From Nitratiruptor sp. YY08-10 (GTDB lineage: Bacteria > Campylobacterota > Campylobacteria > Campylobacterales > Nitratiruptoraceae): a stretch of DNA of 64,000 bases. The position numbers and the translations under genes are program-made. Numbering within the stretch: the first letter of the stretch is position 1; each line of letters opens with the position of its first letter. The notes under the pieces were generated by a model. The model was not told where the DNA came from. It searched no databases and saw only the letters and a list, made by a program, of their open reading frames with translations. Below, piece after piece: positions 7,501 to 14,718 of this stretch. The stretch covers positions 1,364,001 through 1,428,000 of the forward strand of contig NZ_AP023057.1 of NCBI RefSeq assembly GCF_016629565.1, written 5' to 3'.

Positions 7501-10046
7501 TCAACTTTCACTGTTGTAGCATTTGTATAGCCGCTTTTGAAAGTGATAGAATCAGCCCCCTGATCACCAGTAGACAAATCGGTCAAATCGACAGTTGTAA
7601 ATCCAAGATTGCTTGAAAGTTCGGCAGTACCGTCGAGTTGGAGATTTTCCACATTACTTACACCGTTGAGAGCATTTACATCGCTCAGATTTGCGACAAC
7701 GATCGTATCATCTCCCTCTCCACCATCGATAGTGTCATTCGCATCCAGTCCTGCAGTCGCTGTAATAGTGTCATCACCCGAACCTGCATTGACTGTATCG
7801 TTTCCACCGTTTGTTATATCGATAGTATCGTTGCCTTCACCGCCATTAACGGTATCGTCTCCCGCACCGCCTGTGAGAACATCACCTGCAGCACCGCCTG
7901 TGATATCAAGTTTCACTGTCGTGTTACCATCAGCCGTTACAGTAAGTCTCTCCGCTGATGCATCACTGTCGTTTATCTTTCCATCTGCGTTATCATCTTT
8001 TACAGCCGCATCGAGCGCTGAAGCATCGATTGTAATCTTGCCATCTACGTTTTGTGTCGTGCTTACTCCTGAAACGTTGACACTCACATCGCCACCGGCA
8101 AGTTGAGTCGTTCCGCTTGTATTGTCCCCACCATCTACAACAATAACCTTATCGATATTCTTGATCGCACCTGTAGTTGCAGTCATATCAACAGTAGCAG
8201 TATCGGCAGTAACCTTCAATGTGTTCTCTACACCAGCTTTATCGCTTCCAGTAATTGTAGTATTGTCTCCACTTTCTAAATCTGAAGCTTTCGCCTCTAC
8301 CGTCATAACAATGTCTGCACCTGTGTTAACTATAGTGTCGCCAGCACTCACCTTGACGGTCATAGCCTGTGTCAAACCGCTGTCTAAAGTCAAAGACTCC
8401 GCATTGGCGTCTGAATCAACTGTCATATCCACAGTTGTAAAGCTCGGATTTTCCGCAAGTGTCAAACTGCCAGCCCCGCCATTTTCATCATATTTTAATA
8501 TCTCAATGTTTGTAACATTTTTGAAGTTGGTAGCACTCAAAGCAACATTAGAGGCAACAGCAAGCGTATCCTCTCCATCACCGCCGTCAACTTTGTCATT
8601 TTGATCAATATCGTCTATTTCAAGTGAATCGTTTCCAGAACCAAGTTTTACATCAACATTTTGTCCCTGACCAAACGAGCCAATAAGGTTTAAATCAGCG
8701 CTCACTCCACTTGCATCAACAGTCGCAAGATTATTGAACCCACTAATATTGATAGCGCTCTTTGCATCACCCGTTACTGTAAGAGAAGTAACATTTTGGC
8801 TAAGATCAGAGGCGGTATAAGCAGTAGTACCTGCTCTATTGGCGATATCCAATGCGTTGGAGTTTCCTTGCAACTCAATAGCAAGCTTTTCTATACCGCT
8901 TGCATCAAAAACCGAACCGTCTGTCTTTGCAAGGCTAAAAGATCCATCTTGATTTGTTCCATAAAGCCCAGCATCTTTGAGGATAATCTTTTGCTCATCT
9001 TCATTTCCGGATACTGTATTGGAAGAGTAATCCACCGCAATCTCACTCAAATCAAAGTTGTTGCCATTAGCATTCCCTTCCATTCCGCTGATTTGTACAT
9101 CAACAAGATTGTTTAAGTTGTTAAGAGCAAGATCGTAGCCTGTTCCACTAGATGCCCCACCTTTTATTGTCACTTTCTGCAGTCCCTCAACTGCATTCAT
9201 ATCGAACGTAGCTCCATTGTTATTGTACATACCAATGTTCATGATCTCTACATTTTTCATATTGAGAGGTAGGTTTGTAGCAGCAACACCTGTGCTTATA
9301 GTCACATTCAACGTATCTATATCATCTTTGCCGTCAATCATATCTCCAGGATTGAGCGTTGAGCCACTCTCATTGTTCCCGATAACTGCGCCATAGAATG
9401 TATCCTTACCCAAACCGCCAAACGCCTGATCAACAGTTGTCGTTAGATTGACTATTTTAGGAGTGTATGCTTCCACTAAATCTTTTGCAGCATCAATGGA
9501 ACCTGGATCATCATTTACTACTTCCACAAATTTTTGAAATTTTTCAAAATCCCCTGTAAATGTTGGAAACTTCTGAGCAGTATACTCCGCCACATCTATT
9601 TTATTCTCAAATGCCTGCGCAGCAGCTTTCGCAGCAGCATCTGCATTTGGATCATTCAAGATCTGCTCTGCTGCAAGTGTGATACTTGCTATAGCGTTTC
9701 CTAGTGGCTGTCCATCTTCTACAACACTTTTTACCCAACCATCGATTCCCTGTGGATCTGTATTGTAGTCTTTGTTGAAAAGAATCTTATATACTGTTTC
9801 AATAATCGCTCTTACGCTTGCCGCATCTGTTGTATCAACGTTTACGTATTGCGGATAAATAGTCTCGTAAGCAGGATCGCTTTCAACTACTTGCTGGGCA
9901 GCATTGAGCATACTTTGAGCCAACTGCCCCAAGTCCCATCCATTCTCTATTGCCGCGTAATACCAGTTATTTAACCCCTCTCCCTCTGGAGCTCGGTTAA
10001 ACATAGCTACATATAGCTTCGCTACGTCTCTCTTTGTTATCGCCAT
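4557..10046 (-). CDS. Giant DUF4214 / RTX beta-solenoid protein, S-layer candidate
   Basis: A 1829-residue protein, by far the largest here, rich in Asp, Gly, Thr, Asn and Ala and with no Cys seen: the profile of RTX S-layer proteins. Residues 1-150 are the DUF4214 module (AKLYVAMFNRAPEGEGLNNW). Long degenerate beta-strand blocks of the 'NVE-hydrophobic' kind follow, interrupted by calcium-binding RTX clusters such as GGAGDDTVNGGEGNDTI. A nearly perfect 156-residue internal repeat is present. The tail (DFTVANITNDFAIF) has the hydrophobic end of type I secreted proteins. It has AAAGGAG seven bases before the ATG. Export by the ABC/HlyD/TolC system at 18.4-22.6 kb and a structural coat role are inferred from composition, architecture and the Caulobacter RsaA parallel. 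Confidence 0.85.
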   Translation of the reverse strand: MAITKRDVAKLYVAMFNRAPEGEGLNNWYYAAIENGWDLGQLAQSMLNAAQQVVESDPAYETIYPQYVNVDTTDAASVRAIIETVYKILFNKDYNTDPQGIDGWVKSVVEDGQPLGNAIASITLAAEQILNDPNADAAAKAAAQAFENKIDVAEYTAQKFPTFTGDFEKFQKFVEVVNDDPGSIDAAKDLVEAYTPKIVNLTTTVDQAFGGLGKDTFYGAVIGNNESGSTLNPGDMIDGKDDIDTLNVTISTGVAATNLPLNMKNVEIMNIGMYNNNGATFDMNAVEGLQKVTIKGGASSGTGYDLALNNLNNLVDVQISGMEGNANGNNFDLSEIAVDYSSNTVSGNEDEQKIILKDAGLYGTNQDGSFSLAKTDGSVFDASGIEKLAIELQGNSNALDIANRAGTTAYTASDLSQNVTSLTVTGDAKSAINISGFNNLATVDASGVSADLNLIGSFGQGQNVDVKLGSGNDSLEIDDIDQNDKVDGGDGEDTLAVASNVALSATNFKNVTNIEILKYDENGGAGSLTLAENPSFTTVDMTVDSDANAESLTLDSGLTQAMTVKVSAGDTIVNTGADIVMTVEAKASDLESGDNTTITGSDKAGVENTLKVTADTATVDMTATTGAIKNIDKVIVVDGGDNTSGTTQLAGGDVSVNVSGVSTTQNVDGKITIDASALDAAVKDDNADGKINDSDASAERLTVTADGNTTVKLDITGGAAGDVLTGGAGDDTVNGGEGNDTIDITNGGNDTVNAGSGDDTITATAGLDANDTIDGGEGDDTIVVANLSDVNALNGVSNVENLQLDGTAELSSNLGFTTVDLTDLSTGDQGADSITFKSGYTNATTVKVDAGDTVVNTGADIVMTVEAKASDLESGDNTTITGSDKAGVENTLKVTADTATVDMTATTGAIKNIDKVIVVDGGDNTSGTTQLAGGDVSVNVSGVSTTQNVDGKITIDASALDAAVKDDNADGKINDSDASAERLTVTADGNTTVKLDITGGAAGDVVDMSTVLDYQDKIDGGEGKDELKITESSNANTDQSDVSFMNVKNMETLTLTADATAANKLILGSYFDKTGINTINLAGTNTYAVDASATQNGYTYVANATDAAEDVKAGFGNDTFKFVGSTLTTADTIDGGEGTDTIVLDNSTAGVTAIVDLTNITKVEKYTASTKDGGSNTTAQNLSLTFSGVATDNGTDDSDVVSDVDFSNVTDSNDAATVNASAIADSDYIFNIKGGAGDDTLKGGAGNDTIDGGAGDDEITGGKGADTITGGTGKDTFYYDGAESTTAATDVIKDFSSADDQLNIKLDYSNETAGITVNLADKGDAASLTDGATLLADGERGQFFFDTTGKKLAIDINGNGLVQSDDLVIQLDGLSGFDGKDIDFAVQGGAGDDTITGGAGADVIRGGKGVDNVTAGDGDDIIVVIGNSTAGTYTTDPASNTGAGKLGLTASDIDGLSSTNDDDDSGETYNGGNGSDTLEIWGNVDLTDDTVMGFESTNVHSTLDIDASQLKDLVSAIGSGQFDMNLLDSTSTVNIDLNALTITEAQNLYMALIGTDFSSGSDSFATINATLLGTTYTTTVNNFATHVVSGTLGNDLIWGADTDETISGNAGGDLIISNGGADTITGSAGNDIIALFENISAVDTLKYSESGAANEDTVFGFSAGIDVVSFDSGDTSFDYDNDGTNETLSDATGADISSAVAAGSASVITLDGDANSTADSHTGASGENLLILTDITATSFSTAIDSDSIAIPNGGTAGAGDSAFGANEGLATVYYDSNNGQAVFGYLLNTDTGTADTLNSDDTFVEVTRVDMLASDFTVANITNDFAIF
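7032..7500 (-). repeat. Internal direct repeat, copy B, in the giant RTX gene
   Basis: 469 bases match 7878-8346 at a constant offset of 846 bases. I found one mismatch (C at 7487 versus T at 8333), which is silent in the protein. The repeat encodes about 156 residues, from a segment near NTGADIVMTVEAK to LDITGGAAGDV. The unit is not a short RTX repeat. It is a recent duplication, or a pair kept identical by gene conversion. Confidence 0.95.
7878..8346 (-). repeat. Internal direct repeat, copy A, in the giant RTX gene
   Basis: Partner of 7032-7500. About 377 bases of non-duplicated sequence separate the two copies. The reading frame is kept because the offset of 846 is divisible by three, so recombination between the copies would remove exactly 282 residues and leave an intact protein. 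Confidence 0.95.
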
Positions 10047-10085
10047 TATCTTTCTCCTTTGATTTTGGTTATTTAGGTTATTCTC

Positions 10086-11051
10086 CTATACCCAGCAAAT
10101 TGTACCACAAAAAAAATAAAGAATGCAATATCTTGTATAAGTCCAATACATATGGCACTCATGATAGTTTTCAAGGAGGTATTGTACCGGAGATTTAAAA
10201 TTAAGAGAAGAGTGTAGTATTTTGGTATTGTAATCGATGAGCCATTTTGCTAATTTTTTATTGAATTCTTGTAAGTCTGTAAAGAGTACATCTTCATAGT
10301 ATTGAATAAACTGTTCTTGAATTGTTCTATTAAATCGTTCATTGTGTGCATTCATTTTAGGGCTTCTTGGATAGGTCCAGTAGTGTGTAAAGCCTTTTTG
10401 TTCAAGCAGAGCGTCAAACTCTTTTTTAAATTCACTGCCATTATCAGAAAGAATTGCAAGTGTACGTTTATGTTTGATGGAAGTTATTCCATCGATGAGA
10501 GCTTCAAGGGCGTATGCAGTATGTTTTGTATGTTTAGAAGGAATTGCTACTGCAAATGCAATACGTGTGAGAGGATCTATCATCGTAAGGATATATCGTT
10601 TTATACCGTTTGAGACTATTTGGATGGTATCTACTGCCCAGAGTTCAAATGGTTTGGATTTGAGGTTTTTTGGTTTTCTATTTTTTTGAACTCTCTTTTT
10701 TGGTTTGACTTTTCCTTTTGTATCGATGCGATAAGGAAATATTCTCATTTTATCTGGTGCTTTTGCGATTATTCGTCCTATTGTTGATTCTGAGGGAGTT
10801 TTAAGACCTCTTTCTTCACAAAAGGGTTTTAAAAGGTGATAGAGTTTTGCTTTACCGATGTTGGGATATGCTTTTCTTAATCGTTTTATCTCTTTTATGA
10901 CTTCTATTGGTACTTTTGACTCTCTTACTCTTTTTAGTTTGCGTGATTTTGGATTTAAGGCTTTGATATCACCATTTGCATCATTGAAACTTTTTTTCCA
11001 TCGAAAAAGCGTTCTTCTACTTACTCCAAAAGCATCTATTGTAGCTTCCAA
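10086..11051 (-). CDS. IS481-like DDE transposase (5' end probably frameshifted)
   Basis: 321 residues from a TTG: an HTH (FGVSRRTLFRWKKSF), a linker, then an rve-type DDE core with WAVDTIQI, LSDNGSEF and the NERFNRTIQEQF block. The conserved HTH begins further upstream (ILEFWQKYGLEATIDAFG) but has no ATG, GTG or TTG in frame. A leader frame starting at GTG 11182 or ATG 11110 joins it only through a -1 shift at an A4 run near 11090-11093; one extra A would give a continuous protein. The copy is therefore either frameshift-inactivated or expressed by slippage. The stop at 10086 lies outside the element's right inverted repeat, so the last 16 or so residues come from flanking DNA. Confidence 0.85.
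   Translation of the reverse strand: MEATIDAFGVSRRTLFRWKKSFNDANGDIKALNPKSRKLKRVRESKVPIEVIKEIKRLRKAYPNIGKAKLYHLLKPFCEERGLKTPSESTIGRIIAKAPDKMRIFPYRIDTKGKVKPKKRVQKNRKPKNLKSKPFELWAVDTIQIVSNGIKRYILTMIDPLTRIAFAVAIPSKHTKHTAYALEALIDGITSIKHKRTLAILSDNGSEFKKEFDALLEQKGFTHYWTYPRSPKMNAHNERFNRTIQEQFIQYYEDVLFTDLQEFNKKLAKWLIDYNTKILHSSLNFKSPVQYLLENYHECHMYWTYTRYCILYFFCGTICWV
10099..10104 (-). promoter_or_regulatory. Candidate extended -10 box for the giant RTX gene
   Basis: On the minus strand TGGTACAAT (extended -10) precedes the ATG at 10046 by about 53 bases. A weak TTGCAT lies 18 bases upstream at 10123-10128. The IS end at 10134 is only 6 bases further, so the element touches the upstream border of this promoter. 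Eye prediction. Confidence 0.35.
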
Positions 11052-11228
11052 TCCATACTTTTGCCAAAACTCCAGTATATTTTTTCTTCTTTTGCCTCTT
11101 CGCTTATCATGAGACTATTGTAATAGATTTTCTCTAATCTGTTATACCCTTTGAGCCCTGGAAATGTGTATCTGATTTGCACTCCTCTCTCTCCTTTAAA
11201 GAGTGCCAGATCTGAATGAACTTATGCA
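10134..11228 (-). mobile_element. Insertion sequence of the IS481 type, about 1.1 kb
   Basis: Imperfect terminal inverted repeats of 27-28 bases bound the element: 10134-10160 (TGTATAAGTCCAATACATAT then GGCACTC) and the complement of 11201-11228 (TGCATAAGTTCATTCAGATC then TGGCACTC). They begin with TG and hold one DDE transposase. No target-site duplication could be recognised in the flanks. It lies between the giant surface-protein gene and the glycosyltransferase run. A solo left end of the same element is at 3567-3653. Family assignment rests on the single rve-type ORF and size. Confidence 0.8.
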
Positions 11229-11346
11229 TACCTTGCATATTACAATAAGGTGATTTTATTTATATTTTTAATACTTACGACATTTTCGACGGCTTTCTGT
11301 AATATGGATATAAAAATTAAACATGGATATAAAAATTAAAAATTTT
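11229..11346. other. Short AT-rich gap between the IS and the glycosyltransferase run
   Basis: No gene. It contains a tandem duplication of a 19-base unit (ATGGATATAAAAATTAAAC) at 11304-11322 and 11323-11341, 18 of 19 bases identical, just beyond the stop of the glycosyltransferase gene. No terminator hairpin with a T-run was recognised. Confidence 0.5.
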
Positions 11347-12441
11347 TTAAAAAATATGAAGTATTTTATTTTTAAATATTTCATAGTCATAATTTTTTTT
11401 GAAGTATCTATAGGCGTTGTTGGCATAGAAGCTTCTGTTTTTTTTAATTTCGAGAAGATTTTTTTCAAATTCTTCATAATTGGTATAACTTTTTCCTCCC
11501 TTTGAGAGAGTGATATGATCTGTGAGCACTCTACTTTTTGATGTTACAAGAGCGGGAGTGGACTGACTGAAGCTCTCCAACAAAACAATTCCAAGGCTTT
11601 CGTGGGGAGAAGGATGGATGAAAGCTATGGCGTTTTTCATATAGTTTAGTTTCTCTTCTTCAGTGACAAAGCCTTTGTAGACGATCCCCCTTTTTTTTAT
11701 AAGACTCTCATCTCCTTTTCCTATGACGTACAGTGGGATTTTATGTTTTTTATAAAACCTTTCATAAAACTTTGCCAAGACGTCTATGCCTTTGGACGGC
11801 TCGATCCTTCCTGCATAAAGAAAATATTTTTCTTGGGAACTCAAAGGAAGACATTTTTCTTTGATACCAAAACCCAAAATCTCATAACTGGTTGGTTTTA
11901 TATGTTCAATCGCCAGACTTTTCTCTTCGCTTGTCAAAAAGAGATGTTTGTATCTGGCGTACTTTTTAAATATCGGGAAGTAAAACGGTACTTCATCGTG
12001 ATATGTGGATAATAAATAGGCGTTTTCCACAAGATCGATACCAAAATAGGTGGTCGGATAGAGGTATGTGACAAAGATATATTTTTCATAGTGTGATTTT
12101 TTTAAAAAATTCAACAATGAACTGGAGTAAGGCCCCTGTCTTTTTATCCACTCTTCGCAAAAAGAGACGGGAAGAGTGGATGGATTTTTCGTAAGGGCAA
12201 GGGAATGCAGCCTTTCCCAATAGAGTGAGCGTTGGATGTCGACCTGGAATCTTCTTATAATAAAATCATCTTCATAAACTCCCGGTTCATAAAAATTCTC
12301 CCAGGTTGTATGATCCACTGCTGTTGTGGTAATGATCTCTATCTCTTTTTGCAAAGCAATGATCTTTGCCAGCTCATATGCGTATTGTTCCGCACCTCCT
12401 ACTATGTCTTTATCAAATCTATGAATGATCAACGCAATCAA
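11347..12441 (-). CDS. Glycosyltransferase family 4 (GT-B fold)
   Basis: A 364-residue group 1 glycosyltransferase. The N-terminus IALIIHRFDKDIVGGAEQYA has the GG.E acceptor-side loop. The C-terminal half has YAGRIEPSKGIDVL, then HPSPHESLGIVLLES, the E-x7-E nucleotide-sugar motif of GT4. It begins at a TTG behind AGGAG and overlaps the preceding gene by 23 bases, so the two are translationally coupled. The last 60 residues are unusually Lys/Asn/Tyr-rich. It is the last gene of the wzt-methyltransferase-GT-GT run and probably adds a sugar to the O-polysaccharide; donor and linkage cannot be told. Confidence 0.85.
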   Translation of the reverse strand: MIALIIHRFDKDIVGGAEQYAYELAKIIALQKEIEIITTTAVDHTTWENFYEPGVYEDDFIIRRFQVDIQRSLYWERLHSLALTKNPSTLPVSFCEEWIKRQGPYSSSLLNFLKKSHYEKYIFVTYLYPTTYFGIDLVENAYLLSTYHDEVPFYFPIFKKYARYKHLFLTSEEKSLAIEHIKPTSYEILGFGIKEKCLPLSSQEKYFLYAGRIEPSKGIDVLAKFYERFYKKHKIPLYVIGKGDESLIKKRGIVYKGFVTEEEKLNYMKNAIAFIHPSPHESLGIVLLESFSQSTPALVTSKSRVLTDHITLSKGGKSYTNYEEFEKNLLEIKKNRSFYANNAYRYFKKNYDYEIFKNKILHIF

Positions 12442-13486
12442 AGATGGCTCCTAAGAAAAGTTTTTTTATATGTTCATAACTAAATCTCTTTAGATTTTCT
12501 CTGCCTTTTGCCGTAAGAAAGGTTTGGAAAGATGGATTTTTATGCAAAGTGTATATAGTCGCCGCAATAGTGTTGTACTCGAAATCTTCCAAAACGATCT
12601 GTCCTTTTCCTATGGTCTCTTTGATTGCAGTTCTATCAACGCAAACAATTGGCAAAGAGCTCTTTTGCGATTCCAATATAGGCACACAAAATCCTTCATG
12701 TTCGGAGAGAAGCAAAAAGATATCGGATGTTTTAAAAAGAGTAATCAGTTTTGTAAAAGGAAGTTTGTCGTATATTTTGATATTGGATTTAAGATAGTAG
12801 AAAGATATAAGGTCCTTAATCTCCTGGTAATATGTTTCAAGACCTTCATCGATACCACCTGCGATATGAAGCATTGGGTTCAATCCATACTCTTTTAGAA
12901 AATATACCGTTTTTACAAGATGGGTATGTCCTTTGTTTGGAGCGAATCTTCCGACAAAAAGAATATTGAGTTGATTGTTTAGGAGTTTATCTGCGAACTC
13001 CGTATCTATCTTTTTTTCAAAATCATCGAGCAGTGTAAAAACCGGTACAACTTCGGCGTTAGGAAAATCTTTTGCATTGAAAGAAGAGTCCGCCAAATAT
13101 CTGGCATTGAGTCTTTTCAGTCTCTCATTTTGCAAAATCCCCATTCTGCAGATATGTTCATAGGTTTTATTGTAGGGGGCAAAAAACTGAGGGGGCGTAA
13201 TGTTGTGGTATTTGATGAAAATTTTTGCTTTGGCACTTGGCAAAAGCTCATCTGCCAAACCCCAATAGACTGAATGGTGGTAGATTAAGATATTTTCTTT
13301 ATCACCACTAAGCTTTTCAAGTTTGGCTCGATCAATTAAAAAAGAGGAGGAGTAGCCATCTTCGCTAAAAGAATCTGTGTAGATATAGGTTGGAATTATC
13401 TCATTTAAGACTTTGTGTTGTTGTCTTACATCATTGCTCACCGCATCAAAAGGTACAAGTGCCGGCGTTAAAATGATGGCTTTCAT
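12419..13486 (-). CDS. Glycosyltransferase family 4 (GT-B fold)
   Basis: A 355-residue glycosyltransferase. The nucleotide-binding half shows LFVGRFAPNKGHTHLVK, followed by LLSEHEGFCVPILESQ with the E-x7-E type motif. The N-terminus ILTPALVPFDAVSNDV resembles O-antigen mannosyl/rhamnosyl transferases of ABC-exporter loci. It overlaps the methyltransferase gene by 4 bases and the next glycosyltransferase by 23, so it belongs to a tightly packed unit. Its role in assembling the exported polysaccharide is inferred from this context; specificity is unknown. Confidence 0.85.
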   Translation of the reverse strand: MKAIILTPALVPFDAVSNDVRQQHKVLNEIIPTYIYTDSFSEDGYSSSFLIDRAKLEKLSGDKENILIYHHSVYWGLADELLPSAKAKIFIKYHNITPPQFFAPYNKTYEHICRMGILQNERLKRLNARYLADSSFNAKDFPNAEVVPVFTLLDDFEKKIDTEFADKLLNNQLNILFVGRFAPNKGHTHLVKTVYFLKEYGLNPMLHIAGGIDEGLETYYQEIKDLISFYYLKSNIKIYDKLPFTKLITLFKTSDIFLLLSEHEGFCVPILESQKSSLPIVCVDRTAIKETIGKGQIVLEDFEYNTIAATIYTLHKNPSFQTFLTAKGRENLKRFSYEHIKKLFLGAIFDCVDHS

Positions 13487-14718
13487 ATCTTTTCTCCGAT
13501 AATGGCATAGGTTTGATAGTTTTTTTCAATAAATGTTGTTCTATATTCGACTGGAACTAAAGAGGAGTAGAGAATTTTGATATTTTTAAATCCCACATAC
13601 TCCATCCAAAAAGCCATCATTTTTGCAGGAAGTGGTTTTTTATGTGTTATATCCATATAAAAATTCCCTAGACCCGTATTGGCAAGAGGATTGACTGTCT
13701 CTAAAATAACAATACCCTTTTTATTGAGTGTTTGGAATGAGAGATGCAAAAACTCTTTTAAATAGTCTGTTTCAAAATGCTCTATCACCTCAAGGGCTAC
13801 GATAGTATCAAATCCTTGATGCTCTTTTAAAAAGGTATTTGCATCCTGTTTAAATATGTGAAAGCCTTTTTTCTTAAGCAGCTTAACTAGCTCATCGTTG
13901 ATTTCTACACCTATTGCTTGGTAGTTGTTGTTTTTCAGTATCTCTAAAAACTCGCCTCTACCGCAGCCAATATCGACAATTTTACCTGATTTTATATATG
14001 GTAAGTAGTTTTTTTGAAGATTTTTGACAGCTTCGGAGTTGTAAAAGATATTTTCAAAAAGGATGTAATAGTCTTTGCAATCTTGGTTAAAGAGTCTTTT
14101 ACACTCATTGTGGGCATGCTTTAGATACTCACACTCTTCAATAAAGACGTCATCAAACTCCAATGAAGTTGAAAGCTGATTTAGTTTTTGTTGAAGAGAT
14201 GATAGTTGCTGTTTGGTTTGAGCATTGAGATTGGAAAGTTGGTGTAGATTTTGCTCTAATGCTTTTATATACTTTTGCTGCTCTTTATTTTGCTTTTTTT
14301 GTTTATTTAGGGTAACTTTATATTCTACTGGCAAAAATTTAAAAGCCAGCTTTTGTAAGAGATTGAGTTTAAAAGTAAGACCATTTTTTTGCCATGCCTC
14401 TTTGGAAGATGATATTTCGTCTAATATTTGCTCTTTTAAGTGATAATTTAGTTTTTGTAAATAGTATCTTTTCCCTGCATCATCTATTTCTCTTTTTAGT
14501 ATTAAAAGATAGGCATACTCTAAAAACTCTTCATCATCTAGCTCTAACAGTTTTATAAAAATTTTTTTCTTTAATTTTTTTAATGAACTTTGCGGAGGCA
14601 AAGTGTTATAAAGAGCATAATAGGCAAAAAGAATAAAATCTTTTTTATCTTTTTGTCGTAAAAGCTCTTTGATATTTAGTCTATTTTTTTGGCTATCTTG
14701 TATTATTTTATCTATCAT
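13483..14718 (-). CDS. Methyltransferase with DUF4214-like segment and coiled coil
   Basis: 411 residues in three parts. Residues 60-108 (FLEYAYLLILKREIDDAG and on) fit the DUF4214 helical pattern LLxRxxDxxG..YYL. Residues 137-190 are a Gln/Lys/Leu-rich coiled coil. From residue 247 there is a class I SAM methyltransferase with motif I DIGCGRGEF (249-257), an acidic VEIND loop and ALEVIEHF. Methyltransferases joined to coiled coils end O-polysaccharide chains in ABC-dependent pathways (WbdD of E. coli O9a uses its coiled coil as a length ruler). Here the coiled coil comes before the enzyme, so only the principle carries over. It overlaps the wzt gene by 11 bases. Chain termination is inference. 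Confidence 0.8.
   Translation of the reverse strand: MIDKIIQDSQKNRLNIKELLRQKDKKDFILFAYYALYNTLPPQSSLKKLKKKIFIKLLELDDEEFLEYAYLLILKREIDDAGKRYYLQKLNYHLKEQILDEISSSKEAWQKNGLTFKLNLLQKLAFKFLPVEYKVTLNKQKKQNKEQQKYIKALEQNLHQLSNLNAQTKQQLSSLQQKLNQLSTSLEFDDVFIEECEYLKHAHNECKRLFNQDCKDYYILFENIFYNSEAVKNLQKNYLPYIKSGKIVDIGCGRGEFLEILKNNNYQAIGVEINDELVKLLKKKGFHIFKQDANTFLKEHQGFDTIVALEVIEHFETDYLKEFLHLSFQTLNKKGIVILETVNPLANTGLGNFYMDITHKKPLPAKMMAFWMEYVGFKNIKILYSSLVPVEYRTTFIEKNYQTYAIIGEKI

Noticed and set aside
7609-8106. Long plus-strand frame (165 codons, Ser/Val/Pro-rich) opposite the giant gene
   Set aside because: It mirrors the RTX repeat of the minus strand (GDD/TID codons read backwards give Ser/Val/Pro), repeats with the 846-base duplication and has no ribosome site.
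4557-10046. RTX nonapeptides read as a CRISPR-like or tandem DNA array
   Set aside because: The periodicity is at the protein level (GGxGxDxux), with diverged codons and no constant spacers.
10090-10110. Possible sigma-54 site (TGG...TTGC) before the giant gene
   Set aside because: GG and GC are 8, not 10, bases apart; an extended -10 explains the same bases.
10120-11240. Target-site duplication around the IS
   Set aside because: Flanking bases just outside the inverted repeats do not match directly; no duplication can be claimed.
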